From NCBI GenBank assembly GCA_035762175.1, contig DASTPP010000348.1, forward strand, positions 1 through 47,504: a stretch of 47,504 nt of DNA. Direction: 5' to 3'. Below are positions 1-8,562 of this stretch, one piece after another. The position numbers were made by a program, and so were the translations under genes. Position 1 is the first letter of the stretch. The number at the start of each line of letters is the position of its first letter. The DNA is from DASTPP01 sp035762175. Its GTDB lineage: Bacteria > Myxococcota_A > Polyangia > Polyangiales > Polyangiaceae. The notes beneath the pieces are model-generated. The model was not told where the DNA came from. It did not search any database and was given only the letters and a program-made list of their open reading frames with translations.

Positions 1-993
1 GTGCCGTCCGACAGCCCCCAGCCGCTCGCCTCGACCAACGTCAAGGCCGCCTCGAAGGGCGGCACGCAGCGCGCCGAGGCCATCGCCGGGGTCGTCAGCC
101 CGGCCATCTCGGGCATCATCCCCATCGTGGCGCCGGCCCCCCCCGAGGCGAAGGCCGAAGAGCCCAAGGCCGAAGAGGCCAAGGCCGAAGAGGCCAAGGC
201 CGAAGAGAAGAAGCCCGAGCCGGCCGCGGGCAACAACTTCGTGCGCGGCAAGTACCTGCTCGAGGCCGGCCTCGGCACCCAGGGCCGCTCGTTCTTTTAC
301 ATCTTCCCGCCCGGCTTCCAGCCCGCCGACAACGTCCGCGAGTACGACATCCTCGCGGCGCCGCACCTCTTCCTGCACGCCGACATCTTCCCCTTCGCGG
401 GCCCGGGCGACTCGTTCGCCAACAACATCGGCCTGACCGCCATCGTGGGCGGGGCCTTCGGCCTGCGCTCGACCCTCAGCGGCGGCAACCGCGCGCAGCC
501 AGCGACCGGGGTCGGCACGACCTTCTTCCATGCCCGCATCGGGCCCAAGGTGCGGTTCCAGCTCGGCACGGGCGACAAGGCGCCCATGCTCACGGGCGAG
601 CTCGCCTACTCGCGCTGGGCCTTCACCTTCGACGACGAGACGGGCTCGGCGCCCTCGTTCGTCTACCAGTCGATCCGGCCCGGGGTGGGGCTGCGCCTGC
701 CCGCCGGCCCCGTCAACCTGCTCTTCGAGGGCGGCTTCCACTTCGTCACCGACTCGGGCCAGCTGACCGCGCGCTTTCCCAACGCCAGCGTGCTCGGCCT
801 CGACGCCCAGCTCGGCGTCGGCGTGCCCCTCAGCGAAACCCTCGAGATGCGCTTCAACCTCAACTACAACCGCTACCGCGGCAACCTCAAGGCCGAGCTC
901 GACCCGGCGGCCGCCGGCTACACCGGGTACCTCGCCGCCGGCTCGGTCGACCAGTTCTTCGGCCTGCACGTCGGCGTCGCCGTCGCGCCCTGA
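1..993 (+). CDS. Outer-membrane beta-barrel-like protein, probably 5'-truncated
   Basis: The reading frame is open from the first base, so the true start and any signal peptide probably lie outside the window; the GTG at position 1 may be internal. After about 50 residues of Ala/Pro-rich sequence there is a charged linker of four KAEEA-type pentapeptides (residues 51-70). About 260 residues follow with alternating hydrophobic and polar stretches, many Gly and aromatic residues, and repeated strand-like segments (for example LLEAGLGTQGRSFFY and FGLHVGVAVAP at the end). This pattern fits an outer-membrane beta-barrel whose linker spans the periplasm. The protein ends on a strand-like segment, as barrels usually do. 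No specific family was recognised and the substrate is unknown. A strong hairpin follows the stop. Confidence 0.6.
   Translation: MPSDSPQPLASTNVKAASKGGTQRAEAIAGVVSPAISGIIPIVAPAPPEAKAEEPKAEEAKAEEAKAEEKKPEPAAGNNFVRGKYLLEAGLGTQGRSFFYIFPPGFQPADNVREYDILAAPHLFLHADIFPFAGPGDSFANNIGLTAIVGGAFGLRSTLSGGNRAQPATGVGTTFFHARIGPKVRFQLGTGDKAPMLTGELAYSRWAFTFDDETGSAPSFVYQSIRPGVGLRLPAGPVNLLFEGGFHFVTDSGQLTARFPNASVLGLDAQLGVGVPLSETLEMRFNLNYNRYRGNLKAELDPAAAGYTGYLAAGSVDQFFGLHVGVAVAP
151..210 (+). repeat. 15-bp tandem repeat encoding KAEEA/KAEEP
   Basis: Four consecutive 15-bp units (starting at 151, 166, 181 and 196; core aaggccgaagaggcc) encode KAEEP, KAEEA, KAEEA and KAEEK. The unit is a multiple of three, so copy-number change would keep the frame. 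The segment forms a highly charged linker ahead of the barrel domain. Confidence 0.85.
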
Positions 994-997
994 GGCC

Positions 998-1025
998 CGG
1001 CGCGGCCCCCGCCCGGGCCGCGCCG
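998..1025. terminator. Hairpin between convergent genes
   Basis: An 11-bp perfect stem (998-1008 with 1015-1025) encloses a 6-nt loop (ccgccc). It starts 4 bp after the barrel gene's stop and lies between that stop and the convergent end of cinA. There is no T-tract on either strand, so a role in termination is inferred from position and stem strength only. Confidence 0.4.
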
Positions 1026-1062
1026 AAGCCCGGCGAGCGCGCGGGGGCGAGGGCGGCCGCCC

Positions 1063-2301
1063 TCAGCCCGCGTCGCCCCGGCAGACCTCGCGCAAGAAGG
1101 CGAGCCCGACGTACGCCGCCAGGCGCTGAATCTGGGCCCGATCGCCGGGCAAGACGCGCTCGCGGACCTCGACGCCCGCGGGGTGCGCCACCGACCAGAA
1201 CACGAGCCCCACGGGCTTCTCGGGGCTGCCGCCCGAGGGCCCCGCGATGCCCGTGACGGCGAGCGCCACGTCGACGTCGCAGGCGCGCCGCACGCCCCGC
1301 GCCATCGCCGCCGCCACCTCGGCGCTGACCGCGCCGTGCGCGCGCAAGACCTCTTCGCCCACGCCGAGCAGGCGGCTCTTGGCGCTGTTGGCGTAGGTGA
1401 CCGCGTCGGCGACGAAGAACTCGCTCGCCGGCTGCGCCGTCATCAGGTGCCCGATGAGCCCGCCCGTGCACGACTCGGCGAGCGCCAGGCGCCAGCCCCG
1501 CGTGCGCAGCGCCCGCCCCACCACCTCGGGGAACGTGTCGTCGCCCTCGCCGTAGACCGCCTCGCCCAGCCGCCGCCGCACCTCGTCGGCCGCCGCGCGC
1601 GAGGCCTCGCGCGCCGCCTCGCGCGAGGCGGCGCAGACCTGCACCTTGACCTCGACCTCGGGGTACGACGCGCGGTACGCGAGCAAGAGCCCCGGGTGCG
1701 CGGCCTCGAGCCCCTCGAGCCGCTCGGCCACCTCGGACTCGGGCAGGCCGAAGGTGCGCAGCCGCACGAGGTACCGGTCGTCGGGCGCGAGCGGGCGCAG
1801 CCGCGGCGCGACGTGCTCTTCCCAGAGGCGCTGCATCTCGTGCGGCACGCCGGGCAAGAAGAACGCGCTCGCCGGGCCCAAGCTCACGCGGAAGCCGGGC
1901 GCCGTGCCCACGGGGTTGAGCAGCACCTCGGCCCCCGCCGGCAGGTCGGCCTGCTTGGCGTGCAGCGGCGACATCGCCCGCCCCAGCCGCTCGAAGCGCC
2001 GGCGCATCGCGTCGAAGGCCCCCTCGTGCCGCTCGAGCGCGACGCCCAGCGCCTCGGCCGCGCTCGCGCTCGTCAGATCGTCGCTCGTCGGGCCGAGCCC
2101 CCCCGTCGCGACGACGACGCGGTGCGCGGCGCAGAGGGACTTGATCGCCTCGACGATGCGCCCGCGGTGGTCGTCGACCGTCACCATCGCTCGCACCTCG
2201 AAGCCGAGCTCGCTCAGCCGCGCGGCGAGCCACGCGGCGTTCGAGTTGACGAGCTCTCCGCGGGTCAGTTCGGTCCCGATCGAGAGGACGGCGACGGACA
2301 T
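1063..2301 (-). CDS. cinA: CinA family protein (competence/damage-inducible protein A)
   Basis: 412 residues, the usual length of two-domain CinA. The N-terminal half is the MoCF-like (molybdopterin-binding fold) domain: it starts with VLSIGTELTRGELVNSNAAW and contains the family motif ATGGLGPTSDD near residue 68. The C-terminal third is the nicotinamide-nucleotide amidase (PncC-like) domain, with LAESCTGGLIGHLMT, the segment VTYANSAKSRLLGV and AVTGIAGPSGGSPEKPVG. Proteins of this family recycle NMN to nicotinate mononucleotide and/or hydrolyse ADP-ribose. It is the last gene of a minus-strand run after thiolase and an FGE-like gene, with 34 bp between it and the latter, so cotranscription is likely. 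The ATG at 2301 has no clear Shine-Dalgarno sequence. Identification is secure; which activity dominates here cannot be read from sequence. Confidence 0.93.
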   Translation of the reverse strand: MSVAVLSIGTELTRGELVNSNAAWLAARLSELGFEVRAMVTVDDHRGRIVEAIKSLCAAHRVVVATGGLGPTSDDLTSASAAEALGVALERHEGAFDAMRRRFERLGRAMSPLHAKQADLPAGAEVLLNPVGTAPGFRVSLGPASAFFLPGVPHEMQRLWEEHVAPRLRPLAPDDRYLVRLRTFGLPESEVAERLEGLEAAHPGLLLAYRASYPEVEVKVQVCAASREAAREASRAAADEVRRRLGEAVYGEGDDTFPEVVGRALRTRGWRLALAESCTGGLIGHLMTAQPASEFFVADAVTYANSAKSRLLGVGEEVLRAHGAVSAEVAAAMARGVRRACDVDVALAVTGIAGPSGGSPEKPVGLVFWSVAHPAGVEVRERVLPGDRAQIQRLAAYVGLAFLREVCRGDAG

Positions 2302-2335
2302 GGCCGGGCAGCGTACGAGGTTTACCCGCTCGGCA

Positions 2336-3250
2336 CTATCGTAAATCCGGCCGGGGGGCGTTTTCTACGTTCGACGAAATCGAATAGGCACAGCGCACCC
2401 CGGCGCGCCCGCCCGCGGCCCCCCCGGGCGCCTCGGCCCCCCGCCACGAGCGCAGCTCGGCCGCGAGGCGCGAGGCGAACGAGCCGCCGCGCACGCGCGG
2501 CCGCCCCCCCGCCCCGAGCGCCCACTCGGGCGCGTTGCCCGCCAGGTCGAAGAGCCCCTCGGGCGTCGCCCCCGCGGGCCGCGCGCCGACGGTGTCGGGC
2601 CCCGTCGCGCCCCACGCGCAGGGCCCCTCGACCAGCCCGAACGCCGCCCGCCGGCACACCGCCCCCGTCTCGCCCCACGGGTAGCGCCGCGACGAGGGCC
2701 CCGAAGCCGCCCACGACCACTCGTCGTCGAGCGGCAGCCGTCCGCCCTCGGCCGCGCAGAGCGCCCCGGCCTGCTCGAGGCTCACGAGGGCCGCGCGCGA
2801 AGGGTCGCCCGGCGGCACCGGGCCCGGGCACGCCCCGCGGGCGACGCAGGCCGCGTAGCGCCCCACGCTCGCCTCGAAGCGGTCGAGCGCGAACGGCCCG
2901 ACGGGCGCCGCCCGCGGCTCGACCGCGCCGTCGGCCTCCCAGTCGCTCGGGCGCAGCGACAAGAGCCCCCCCGCGAACTCGACCCGCGCCTCGCGCGGCA
3001 GGCACCCCCCGGCGAAAGGGGCGTGCGTCGGCGGGCACTCGGTCGGCTCGCCCAGGCACTCGCCCCCGGGCCCCGCCGCCTGCCCCGGCGCGCAGCAGCG
3101 CGCGCCCGCCGGGCGCCAGGGCGGCTCGCAGCGCGAGGGCTCGGCCGGCGCGGGCGGCCGGGCCGTCAAGGCGACGAGCGCGCCCGAGAGCGCGACGAGG
3201 GCCGCGATGAGCGCCCCCCGCCCGGGCCCGCCGCCGCAGCCCCCCGTCAT
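2336..3250 (-). CDS. Membrane-anchored or exported FGE-sulfatase (SUMF1-like) domain protein
   Basis: 304 residues from the ATG at 3250; a TTG two codons upstream is possible but less likely. The N-terminus has one hydrophobic segment (about residues 11-28, ALIAALVALSGALVAL) acting as a signal anchor or signal peptide. A Cys/Pro-rich stretch follows, then a formylglycine-generating-enzyme-like domain with DRFEASVGRYAACV, GGRLPLDDEWSWAASG, YPWGE, GLFDLAGNAPEWALG, RVRGGSF and GVRCAYS at the end. In this superfamily true FGEs convert Cys to formylglycine, but most members have other or unknown roles. The paired Cys of copper-dependent FGEs is not clearly present, so catalysis is uncertain. Gaps of 28 bp to thiolase and 34 bp to cinA suggest a shared transcript. 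Confidence 0.8.
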   Translation of the reverse strand: MTGGCGGGPGRGALIAALVALSGALVALTARPPAPAEPSRCEPPWRPAGARCCAPGQAAGPGGECLGEPTECPPTHAPFAGGCLPREARVEFAGGLLSLRPSDWEADGAVEPRAAPVGPFALDRFEASVGRYAACVARGACPGPVPPGDPSRAALVSLEQAGALCAAEGGRLPLDDEWSWAASGPSSRRYPWGETGAVCRRAAFGLVEGPCAWGATGPDTVGARPAGATPEGLFDLAGNAPEWALGAGGRPRVRGGSFASRLAAELRSWRGAEAPGGAAGGRAGVRCAYSISSNVENAPRPDLR

Positions 3251-3278
3251 GGCCAAGCCCGCGGCAGGGCGGCCCCGC

Positions 3279-4466
3279 TCAGGCCCGCTCGACGACCATC
3301 GCGAGGGCCTCGCCGCCGCCGATGCAGATCGACGCGAGGCCCCGCTTCGCCGCCCGCCCGCGCAGCGCGTGCACCAGCGTCGTCAGGATGCGCGCGCCCG
3401 AGGCGCCGATCGGGTGGCCGAGCGCGACGGCGCCGCCGTGCACGTTGATGCGCGCCGGGTCGAGGTCGCACTTCTGCGCGCACGCCATCGTCACGACCGA
3501 GAAGGCCTCGTTGATCTCGTAAAGGTCGATGTCGTTCTTCGCGATGCCGAGGCGCTTGGTCGTCTCGTCGATCGCCACCGCCGGCGCCGTCGTGAACCAC
3601 TCGGGCGCCTGCGCCGCCGCGCCGTAGCCGACGACGCGCGCGAGCGGCGTGAGCCCGAGCTCTTTGACCGCCCGCTCGCCCGCCAGGACCACCGCGCTCG
3701 CCCCGTCGTTGATCTTCGACGCGTTCGCCGCCGTGATCGTGCCGTCCTTCGCGAAGGCGGGCTTGAGCGACCCCATCTTCGCGACGTCGCCCCGGCCCGG
3801 CTCGTCGTCGAGCTCGACCCGCTTCGGGTCGCCCTTGCGCTGCGGCACCTCGACGGCCACGATTTCGTCGGCGAACTTGCCCTCCTTCTGGGCCGCGAGC
3901 GCGCGCCGGTAGCTCTCCTTGGCGAACTCGTCCTGCGCCTCGCGCGTGAAGCGGAACTCTTTCGCGCAGATCTCGCCCGCGTTGCCCATGTGGAAGTCGC
4001 TGTACGGGTCCCACAGGCCGTCGTAGATCATGCCGTCGACGAGCTCGCCGTTGCCCATGCGGTAGCCGCCCCGCGCCTTCTTCAGGTAGTAGGGCGCGTT
4101 CGACATCGACTCCATGCCGCCGGTCACCACGACCTCGGCGTCGCCGAGCGCGATCGCGCGCGCCCCGAAGATCACCGCCTGCAGGCCCGAGCCGCAGACC
4201 TTGCTCACCGTCGTGCACGGCACCCGGTCGGGCAGCCCCGCCGCGCGCGACGCCTGCCGCGCGGGCGCCTGCCCGATGCCGGCCGAGAGCACGTTGCCGA
4301 AGAACACCTCGTCGACCCGGTCGGGCGAGACCTTCGCCCGCTCGAGCGCGGCCTTGATGGCCGTCGACCCGAGCTTGGGCGCCGTGACCTCGGCGAGCGA
4401 ACCCAGAAAGGTGCCGATGGGGGTACGGACGGCACTTACAATGTAAACGGGGGGAAGTTGGGCCAT
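3279..4466 (-). CDS. atoB: Acetyl-CoA C-acetyltransferase (thiolase)
   Basis: 395 residues, a normal thiolase length. It condenses two acetyl-CoA to acetoacetyl-CoA or runs in reverse, feeding polyhydroxybutyrate, isoprenoid or fatty-acid degradation routes. The nucleophile Cys91 lies in TTVSKVCGSGLQAV. NEAFSVV is the conserved NEAF motif, His351 lies in GGAVALGHPIGASG and the second catalytic Cys381 in SICIGGGEA. The start at 4466 is chosen because AGGAG lies 7 bases upstream and the product then begins MAQLPPVYIVSAVRTPIG, the normal thiolase N-terminus; the 28 extra codons upstream look non-coding. It is first in a minus-strand run with the FGE-like gene and cinA. Biosynthetic or degradative direction cannot be told from this window, so the symbol is a family-level choice (phbA/atoB type). 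Confidence 0.93.
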   Translation of the reverse strand: MAQLPPVYIVSAVRTPIGTFLGSLAEVTAPKLGSTAIKAALERAKVSPDRVDEVFFGNVLSAGIGQAPARQASRAAGLPDRVPCTTVSKVCGSGLQAVIFGARAIALGDAEVVVTGGMESMSNAPYYLKKARGGYRMGNGELVDGMIYDGLWDPYSDFHMGNAGEICAKEFRFTREAQDEFAKESYRRALAAQKEGKFADEIVAVEVPQRKGDPKRVELDDEPGRGDVAKMGSLKPAFAKDGTITAANASKINDGASAVVLAGERAVKELGLTPLARVVGYGAAAQAPEWFTTAPAVAIDETTKRLGIAKNDIDLYEINEAFSVVTMACAQKCDLDPARINVHGGAVALGHPIGASGARILTTLVHALRGRAAKRGLASICIGGGEALAMVVERA

Positions 4467-4506
4467 GACGCTCCTCGTCAGTACATCTTCGTCTGCGACG
4501 GACCCC

Positions 4507-4537
4507 TCTATGTGGTGTCTCCGCCGACCGCGGTCAA
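4507..4537 (-). promoter_or_regulatory. Weak candidate promoter for the thiolase run
   Basis: On the minus strand TTGACC (4532-4537) and CATAGA (4507-4512) are 19 bp apart, about 40 bp upstream of the thiolase start. The -35 match is good, the -10 is poor and the spacing is long. Only position and partial consensus support this. The rest of 4467-4738, between the divergent thiolase and symporter genes, shows no gene. Confidence 0.2.
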
Positions 4538-4738
4538 TGCGCCCGTGCATGGGCCGGGGCCTTTGCCCTCGCCCGCGGGCCGCCCAGAGGGCCGCCAGGG
4601 GCCACGGGGAGGCCGAGATCTGAGGGCGACGTCACCTCGCCGCCCGCCCTCCGACCGGCGCGCCCCTACGATACCCCCCCCGGGCCGCCCCCCCAAGCCG
4701 TATGCCTGCCCGGGTGGCGGGTATGCTACGCGGGGCGG

Positions 4739-6127
4739 GTGACCGACCCGGCCGAGAGCGCCCCCCACCCGCCGGCCAAGGGGCCGCACGCCGGCACCGT
4801 CGCGATCTTCGCCGCCCTCCTGCTCGGCATCGCCGTCGGCGGCTCGCTGCCGCAAGACCAGCACCCGTTCGCCTACCAGCTCTTCGGCTTCTGCTCGGAC
4901 GCCTTCCTGCGGCTCATCAAGGGCCTCATCGTGCCCCTGCTCGTGTCGACCATCGTGGTCGGCGTCGCGCAGACGGGCGACGTGCGGGCCGTCGGGCGCA
5001 TGGGGGCCAAGGCCCTGCTCTACTTCGAGGTCGTCACGACGCTCGCGCTCTTTGTCGGGCTCGCGGTCGCCAACGTCCTGCGCCCCGGCGAGGGCCTGCC
5101 GATGGACCTCGGGGCGCACGCCGAGGTGGCCAAGCGCGCGCCGCTGACCGGCTGGCAGATCGCGCTCCACCTTTTCCCCGAAAATTTCGTCCGCCACGCC
5201 GCCGAGGGCGACGTGCTGCCGGTCGTCGCCTTCGCCACGCTCTTCGGCGTCGCGCTGACGCGCGTCGGCGAGGGGGGCCGGCCGGTGCTCTCGTTCTTCG
5301 AGGCGGCGGCGAAGGTGATGTTCAAGTACACCGACATGGTGATGCGCCTCGCCCCGGTCGGGGTCTTCGGCGCCATCGCCTACAACGTCAGCCGCATGGC
5401 CTCGGGGCACGGGGCGCCGGGCGGCGCGGGGCTGAAGGGCTGGCCCGCGGTCGGCACGCTCGTCGCCCGCTACGCGCGCGTCGTCGGCAGCCTCTACCTC
5501 GCCCTCGCCCTGCTCTTCGTGCTCGTCTTCGTGCCCGTGATGCTGCTCTTCCGCGTGCCCATCCGCGCGTTCTTGCGCGCGGTGCGCGAGCCGGCGCTCA
5601 CGGCCTTCTCGACCGCGTCGAGCGAGGCGGCGCTGCCGCGGCTGCTCGAGAACGTCATCGCCTTCGGGGTGCCGCGGCGGGTGGCGAGCTTCGTCATCCC
5701 CACGGGGTACTCGTTCAACCTCGACGGCTCGACGCTCTACCTCGTGCTCGCGAGCGTCACGATCGCGCAGGCGGCCGGCATCGAGATGTCGGTCGGCCAG
5801 CAGATGATCATGATGCTGACCTTCATGCTCACGTCCAAGGGCGTCGCCGGCGTGCCCCGCGCGACGCTCGTCATCATCGCCGGCACCCTCGCGAGCTTCG
5901 GCCTGCCCGGCGAGGCCGGCGTCGCCATGCTGCTCGCGGTCGACGGTCTGATGGACATGGCCCGCACCACGGTCAACGTCATCGGCAACGGCCTCGCCTC
6001 GGTCGTCATCGCCCGCTGGGAGGGCGCCTGGGAGCCGCCCGGCTCGCTCGCCGCCCGCGTGGCCGACGAGGGGCCCATCGCCGCCGAGCCCGGCCCGCGC
6101 GGCGAGGCGCCGCCGAGCGCTCGCTGA
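4739..6127 (+). CDS. Dicarboxylate/amino acid:cation symporter (DAACS family)
   Basis: 462 residues with eight or more hydrophobic helices and the re-entrant regions typical of GltP/DctA-type transporters, which take up glutamate, aspartate or C4-dicarboxylates using H+ or Na+. Diagnostic motifs are the serine-rich hairpin FSTASSEAALPRLLENV (the Ser-rich tip of HP1), GYSFNLDGSTLYL in TM7, GVAGVPRATLVIIAGTL (HP2) and DGLMDMARTTVNVIGNGLAS in TM8. The TM8 D-x3-R-T-x2-N pattern places it in the amino-acid/dicarboxylate branch, but the substrate cannot be settled. An insertion-like stretch (residues about 112-140, with ENFVRHAAEGDVLPVV) matches the usual loop before TM4. It starts at GTG 4739 and is divergent from the thiolase gene, with no clear operon partner. 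Confidence 0.9.
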   Translation: MTDPAESAPHPPAKGPHAGTVAIFAALLLGIAVGGSLPQDQHPFAYQLFGFCSDAFLRLIKGLIVPLLVSTIVVGVAQTGDVRAVGRMGAKALLYFEVVTTLALFVGLAVANVLRPGEGLPMDLGAHAEVAKRAPLTGWQIALHLFPENFVRHAAEGDVLPVVAFATLFGVALTRVGEGGRPVLSFFEAAAKVMFKYTDMVMRLAPVGVFGAIAYNVSRMASGHGAPGGAGLKGWPAVGTLVARYARVVGSLYLALALLFVLVFVPVMLLFRVPIRAFLRAVREPALTAFSTASSEAALPRLLENVIAFGVPRRVASFVIPTGYSFNLDGSTLYLVLASVTIAQAAGIEMSVGQQMIMMLTFMLTSKGVAGVPRATLVIIAGTLASFGLPGEAGVAMLLAVDGLMDMARTTVNVIGNGLASVVIARWEGAWEPPGSLAARVADEGPIAAEPGPRGEAPPSAR

Positions 6128-6128
6128 G

Positions 6129-6147
6129 CGGCGCCAACCCGGCGCCG
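6129..6147 (+). terminator. Hairpin after the symporter gene
   Basis: A 7-bp stem (cggcgcc 6129-6135, ggcgccg 6141-6147) with loop aaccc starts two bases after the stop codon. No T-run follows, so it is only a plausible transcript end. Confidence 0.4.
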
Positions 6148-6471
6148 GGGGTCTCGGCGGGGCGGGCCTACAGTGCCCGAAAAGATTTCGCGTGGCGGCG
6201 TGAGGCGCCGACGATTTCGCCCTTCGATGGCGCGGCGAGGACTAGGCGTCGCGGGCCCCGAGGGTTAGAGTATGCAGTAAGGCTACGTAGGGGGCGCAGC
6301 GCCGCCCACTGCCCCGGAGGCGATGCCCCACCGAACCTTGGCCCCCTTCGCGCGTGAGTCCTGGCCCCCGGTTGCCGTCAGGGCTCGGGGCCTGTCCGCG
6401 CGCCGGGGTTATGTTCGCCGCGCGCCGACGACCTGTCTTACGAAGAAGGGCGCCTGCGGCCCCCCCCGCCC
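6148..6471. other. Gene-free stretch upstream of the PEGA kinase
   Basis: About 320 bp with no credible coding frame. It is slightly less GC-rich near 6180-6300, where a leader or promoter for the kinase could sit, but I see no confident -35/-10 pair. The kinase ATG at 6472 is preceded by a C-rich run with no Shine-Dalgarno sequence, so it may be translated without one or leaderless. Confidence 0.4.
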
Positions 6472-8481
6472 ATGACCCTTCCCGAAACCTCCCCCAAGGG
6501 TCCGCCCTACCCGACCGACCGCCCCCCGGGCGCGGCCGGCGCCGGGCACGAGCCGTCCGGGCCCCAGGCCGCCGGCGGCGCGGCCAACACGCTCGGCAAG
6601 TACCGCCTCATCGCCGAGCTGTCGCGCGGCAGCATGGGCATCGTCTACCTCGGCGTCTCGCAGGGGCCGGCCGGCTTCAGCAAGCTCCTGGTCATCAAAG
6701 AGCTGCGCCCGGAGGCCGCCGAGGACCCCGAATTTTTGCGCATGTTCCTCGACGAGGCGCGGCTCGCGGCGCGGCTCAACCACGCGAACATCGTGCAGAC
6801 CTACGAGGTCGAAGACGAGGGCGGCCGCTACTTCATGGCGATGGAGTACCTCGAGGGCCAGACGCTGCACCGGCTGCTCGACCTCGCCCGCCGCCCCGGC
6901 CCCGGGCCCAAGCCCCCGCGCGGCATGCTCCTGCGCGTGCTGAGCGAGGCGCTCTCGGGGCTGCACCACGCGCACGAGCTCTGCGACTTCGACGGCACGC
7001 CCCTCGGCGTCGTGCACCGCGACGTCAGCCCGAAGAACGTCTTTCTGACCTACGACGGCCGCGCCAAGCTGATGGACTTCGGCATCGCCAAGGCGAAGGA
7101 CGCGATGCACGTCACGGTCGCCGGCGTGCTCAAGGGCAAGGTGACGTACATGGCGCCCGAGCAGGCGCTGAACCTGCCGGTCGACCGCCGCGCCGACCTG
7201 TTCGCCGCGGGCGTCATGCTCTGGGAGATGCTCGTCGGCCGCAAGCTCTGGGACAAGGTGCCCATCAACGGGGTGCTGCTGCGCCTGACGCGCCACGACC
7301 TGCCGCCGGCGCCGGGCGTGCTCGTCGCCGACCTGCCCGACGAGCTCGACCGCATCTGCGCCCGCGCCCTGGCGCCCGCGCGCGAAGAGCGCTACCAGAC
7401 GGCGCTCGAGTTCCGCGAAGACCTCGAGCGCTACCTGACCGACTCGGGCGAAGAGGTGCACCCGCGCGAGGTCGGGCAGTTTCTCGCCTCGACCTTCGCC
7501 GAAGAGCGCGCCGCGCGCCGCGCCCTCATCGAGGGCCACGTGCGGCGGGTGGGCGGCCCGAGCGCCGGCGAGATCGCGCGCCTGCCGGGCCCCGCGCCGC
7601 ACGAGAGCGTGGGGCGCATCCGGGCGGCCCCGCCGCAGGGCGCCGGCGCGATCGCGGCGTCCTCGTACGGCCCGCCGCCCAACCCCGCCTTCGGCCCGCT
7701 GCCGACGCCGCTGACGGCCGTCTCGCCGCCGCCGCCGCCCCAGCGCCGGCGCCCCTACCTCGCCTTCGCCGCGATCGCGCTGCTCGGCTCGCTCGCCACG
7801 GCCGCCCTCGGCGTCACGCTCGCCCTGCGCCCGGGCCGCGCGGTGCCGCCGAACGCCGCCGCGACCGCCGCCCCGCCGCCGAACGCCGCGACCGCGCCCC
7901 CGCCGCCGAACGTCGCGACCGCGGCCCCGCCGCCGAACGCCGCGACCGCGCCCCCGCCACCCGAGCCGGCCCCGAGCGCCGCCCCCGCGCCGCTCACCAC
8001 GCTCACCCTGCGCGTCACGCCCCCCGGGGCCCGCGTCTTCCTCGACGGCGCCGAGCTGCCGCGCGACGCCCCGAGCAGCACGCACCCGCGCGACGGCCGC
8101 ACGCACCGGCTGCGCGTCGAGGCCGAGGGGCACCTGCCGTACGCGGGCGAGCTCGCCTTCGACGCGGGCGAGCGCGAGCTCGCCGTCGCGCTCGACAAGG
8201 CCCCCGCCGAGGCCGCGCCCCCGCCCCCGCCGCCGCGCACCCGCGCGCCCCGCGCCGGCTCGTCGCGAGGGGGCGAGTCGCGAGGGGGCGAGTCGCGAGC
8301 GGGCGAGTCGCGAGCGGGCGAGTCGCGAGGGGGCGAATCACGAGCGGGCGAGTCGCGAGCGGGCGAGTCGCGAGCGGGCGAATCGAGGGAGGGCGAGCCC
8401 GCGGCCCCGGCCGACGCGCCCGCGCCGCCACGCAGGCCGAAGCGCCGCATCGACGCGTCGAACCCCTACGGGGGCGATTGA
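6472..8481 (+). CDS. Membrane Ser/Thr protein kinase with PEGA-like C-terminal domain
   Basis: 669 residues. An N-terminal kinase domain (about 43-320) shows the Gly-loop ELSRGSMGIVYLG, Lys76 in VIKEL, HRDVSPKN with catalytic Asp184, and Asp202 in DFGIAK, so it should be active. MAPEQA closes the activation segment. A Pro/Ala linker leads to one transmembrane helix (about 428-448, YLAFAAIALLGSLATAALGV). Outside the membrane there are three 9-residue PPPNAATAP-type repeats, then a PEGA-like beta domain (TLRVTPPGARVFLDGAELPR...). The tail is a run of GESR pentapeptides ending in a basic patch (PRRPKRRID). PEGA modules are known in envelope-associated proteins, so this is probably an envelope-sensing kinase; the signal is unknown. 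It converges on a second kinase gene. Confidence 0.92.
   Translation: MTLPETSPKGPPYPTDRPPGAAGAGHEPSGPQAAGGAANTLGKYRLIAELSRGSMGIVYLGVSQGPAGFSKLLVIKELRPEAAEDPEFLRMFLDEARLAARLNHANIVQTYEVEDEGGRYFMAMEYLEGQTLHRLLDLARRPGPGPKPPRGMLLRVLSEALSGLHHAHELCDFDGTPLGVVHRDVSPKNVFLTYDGRAKLMDFGIAKAKDAMHVTVAGVLKGKVTYMAPEQALNLPVDRRADLFAAGVMLWEMLVGRKLWDKVPINGVLLRLTRHDLPPAPGVLVADLPDELDRICARALAPAREERYQTALEFREDLERYLTDSGEEVHPREVGQFLASTFAEERAARRALIEGHVRRVGGPSAGEIARLPGPAPHESVGRIRAAPPQGAGAIAASSYGPPPNPAFGPLPTPLTAVSPPPPPQRRRPYLAFAAIALLGSLATAALGVTLALRPGRAVPPNAAATAAPPPNAATAPPPPNVATAAPPPNAATAPPPPEPAPSAAPAPLTTLTLRVTPPGARVFLDGAELPRDAPSSTHPRDGRTHRLRVEAEGHLPYAGELAFDAGERELAVALDKAPAEAAPPPPPPRTRAPRAGSSRGGESRGGESRAGESRAGESRGGESRAGESRAGESRAGESREGEPAAPADAPAPPRRPKRRIDASNPYGGD
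7873..7953 (+). repeat. 27-bp tandem repeat inside the kinase gene
   Basis: Three full 27-bp units (7873, 7900, 7927) encode PPPNAATAP, PPPNVATAA and PPPNAATAP, with a degenerate copy just upstream. They make a flexible Pro/Ala linker between the transmembrane helix and the PEGA-like domain. Confidence 0.8.
8269..8388 (+). repeat. 15-bp tandem repeat, eight units, encoding (G/A)GESR
   Basis: Eight in-frame 15-bp units (core gcgggcgagtcgcga) encode GGESR or AGESR at residues 600-639. Flanking SSR and EGE look like decayed copies. Units differ only by g/c in the first codon and a few synonymous changes, which points to recent expansion by slippage or recombination. Confidence 0.9.
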
Positions 8482-8487
8482 GGGGCG

Positions 8488-8540
8488 GGCGCCGCGCGCG
8501 CCCTTTCTGCATTTTGACGAAGCGCCGAGCGCGCGGCGCC
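8488..8540. terminator. Bidirectional terminator candidate between convergent kinases
   Basis: A perfect 12-bp inverted repeat (8488-8499 ggcgccgcgcgc; 8529-8540 gcgcgcggcgcc) encloses 29 nt that contain short T- and A-rich patches (ctttctgcattttgacgaa). It lies between the stops of two convergent kinase genes, where a two-way terminator is expected. Confidence 0.5.
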
Positions 8541-8562
8541 GCGAGGCGCTCGCCCAGCGGGC

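Noticed and set aside
2336..3256. TTG start of the FGE-like gene
   Set aside because: An ATG two codons later (3250) is equally placed and more usual, so the TTG was not used.
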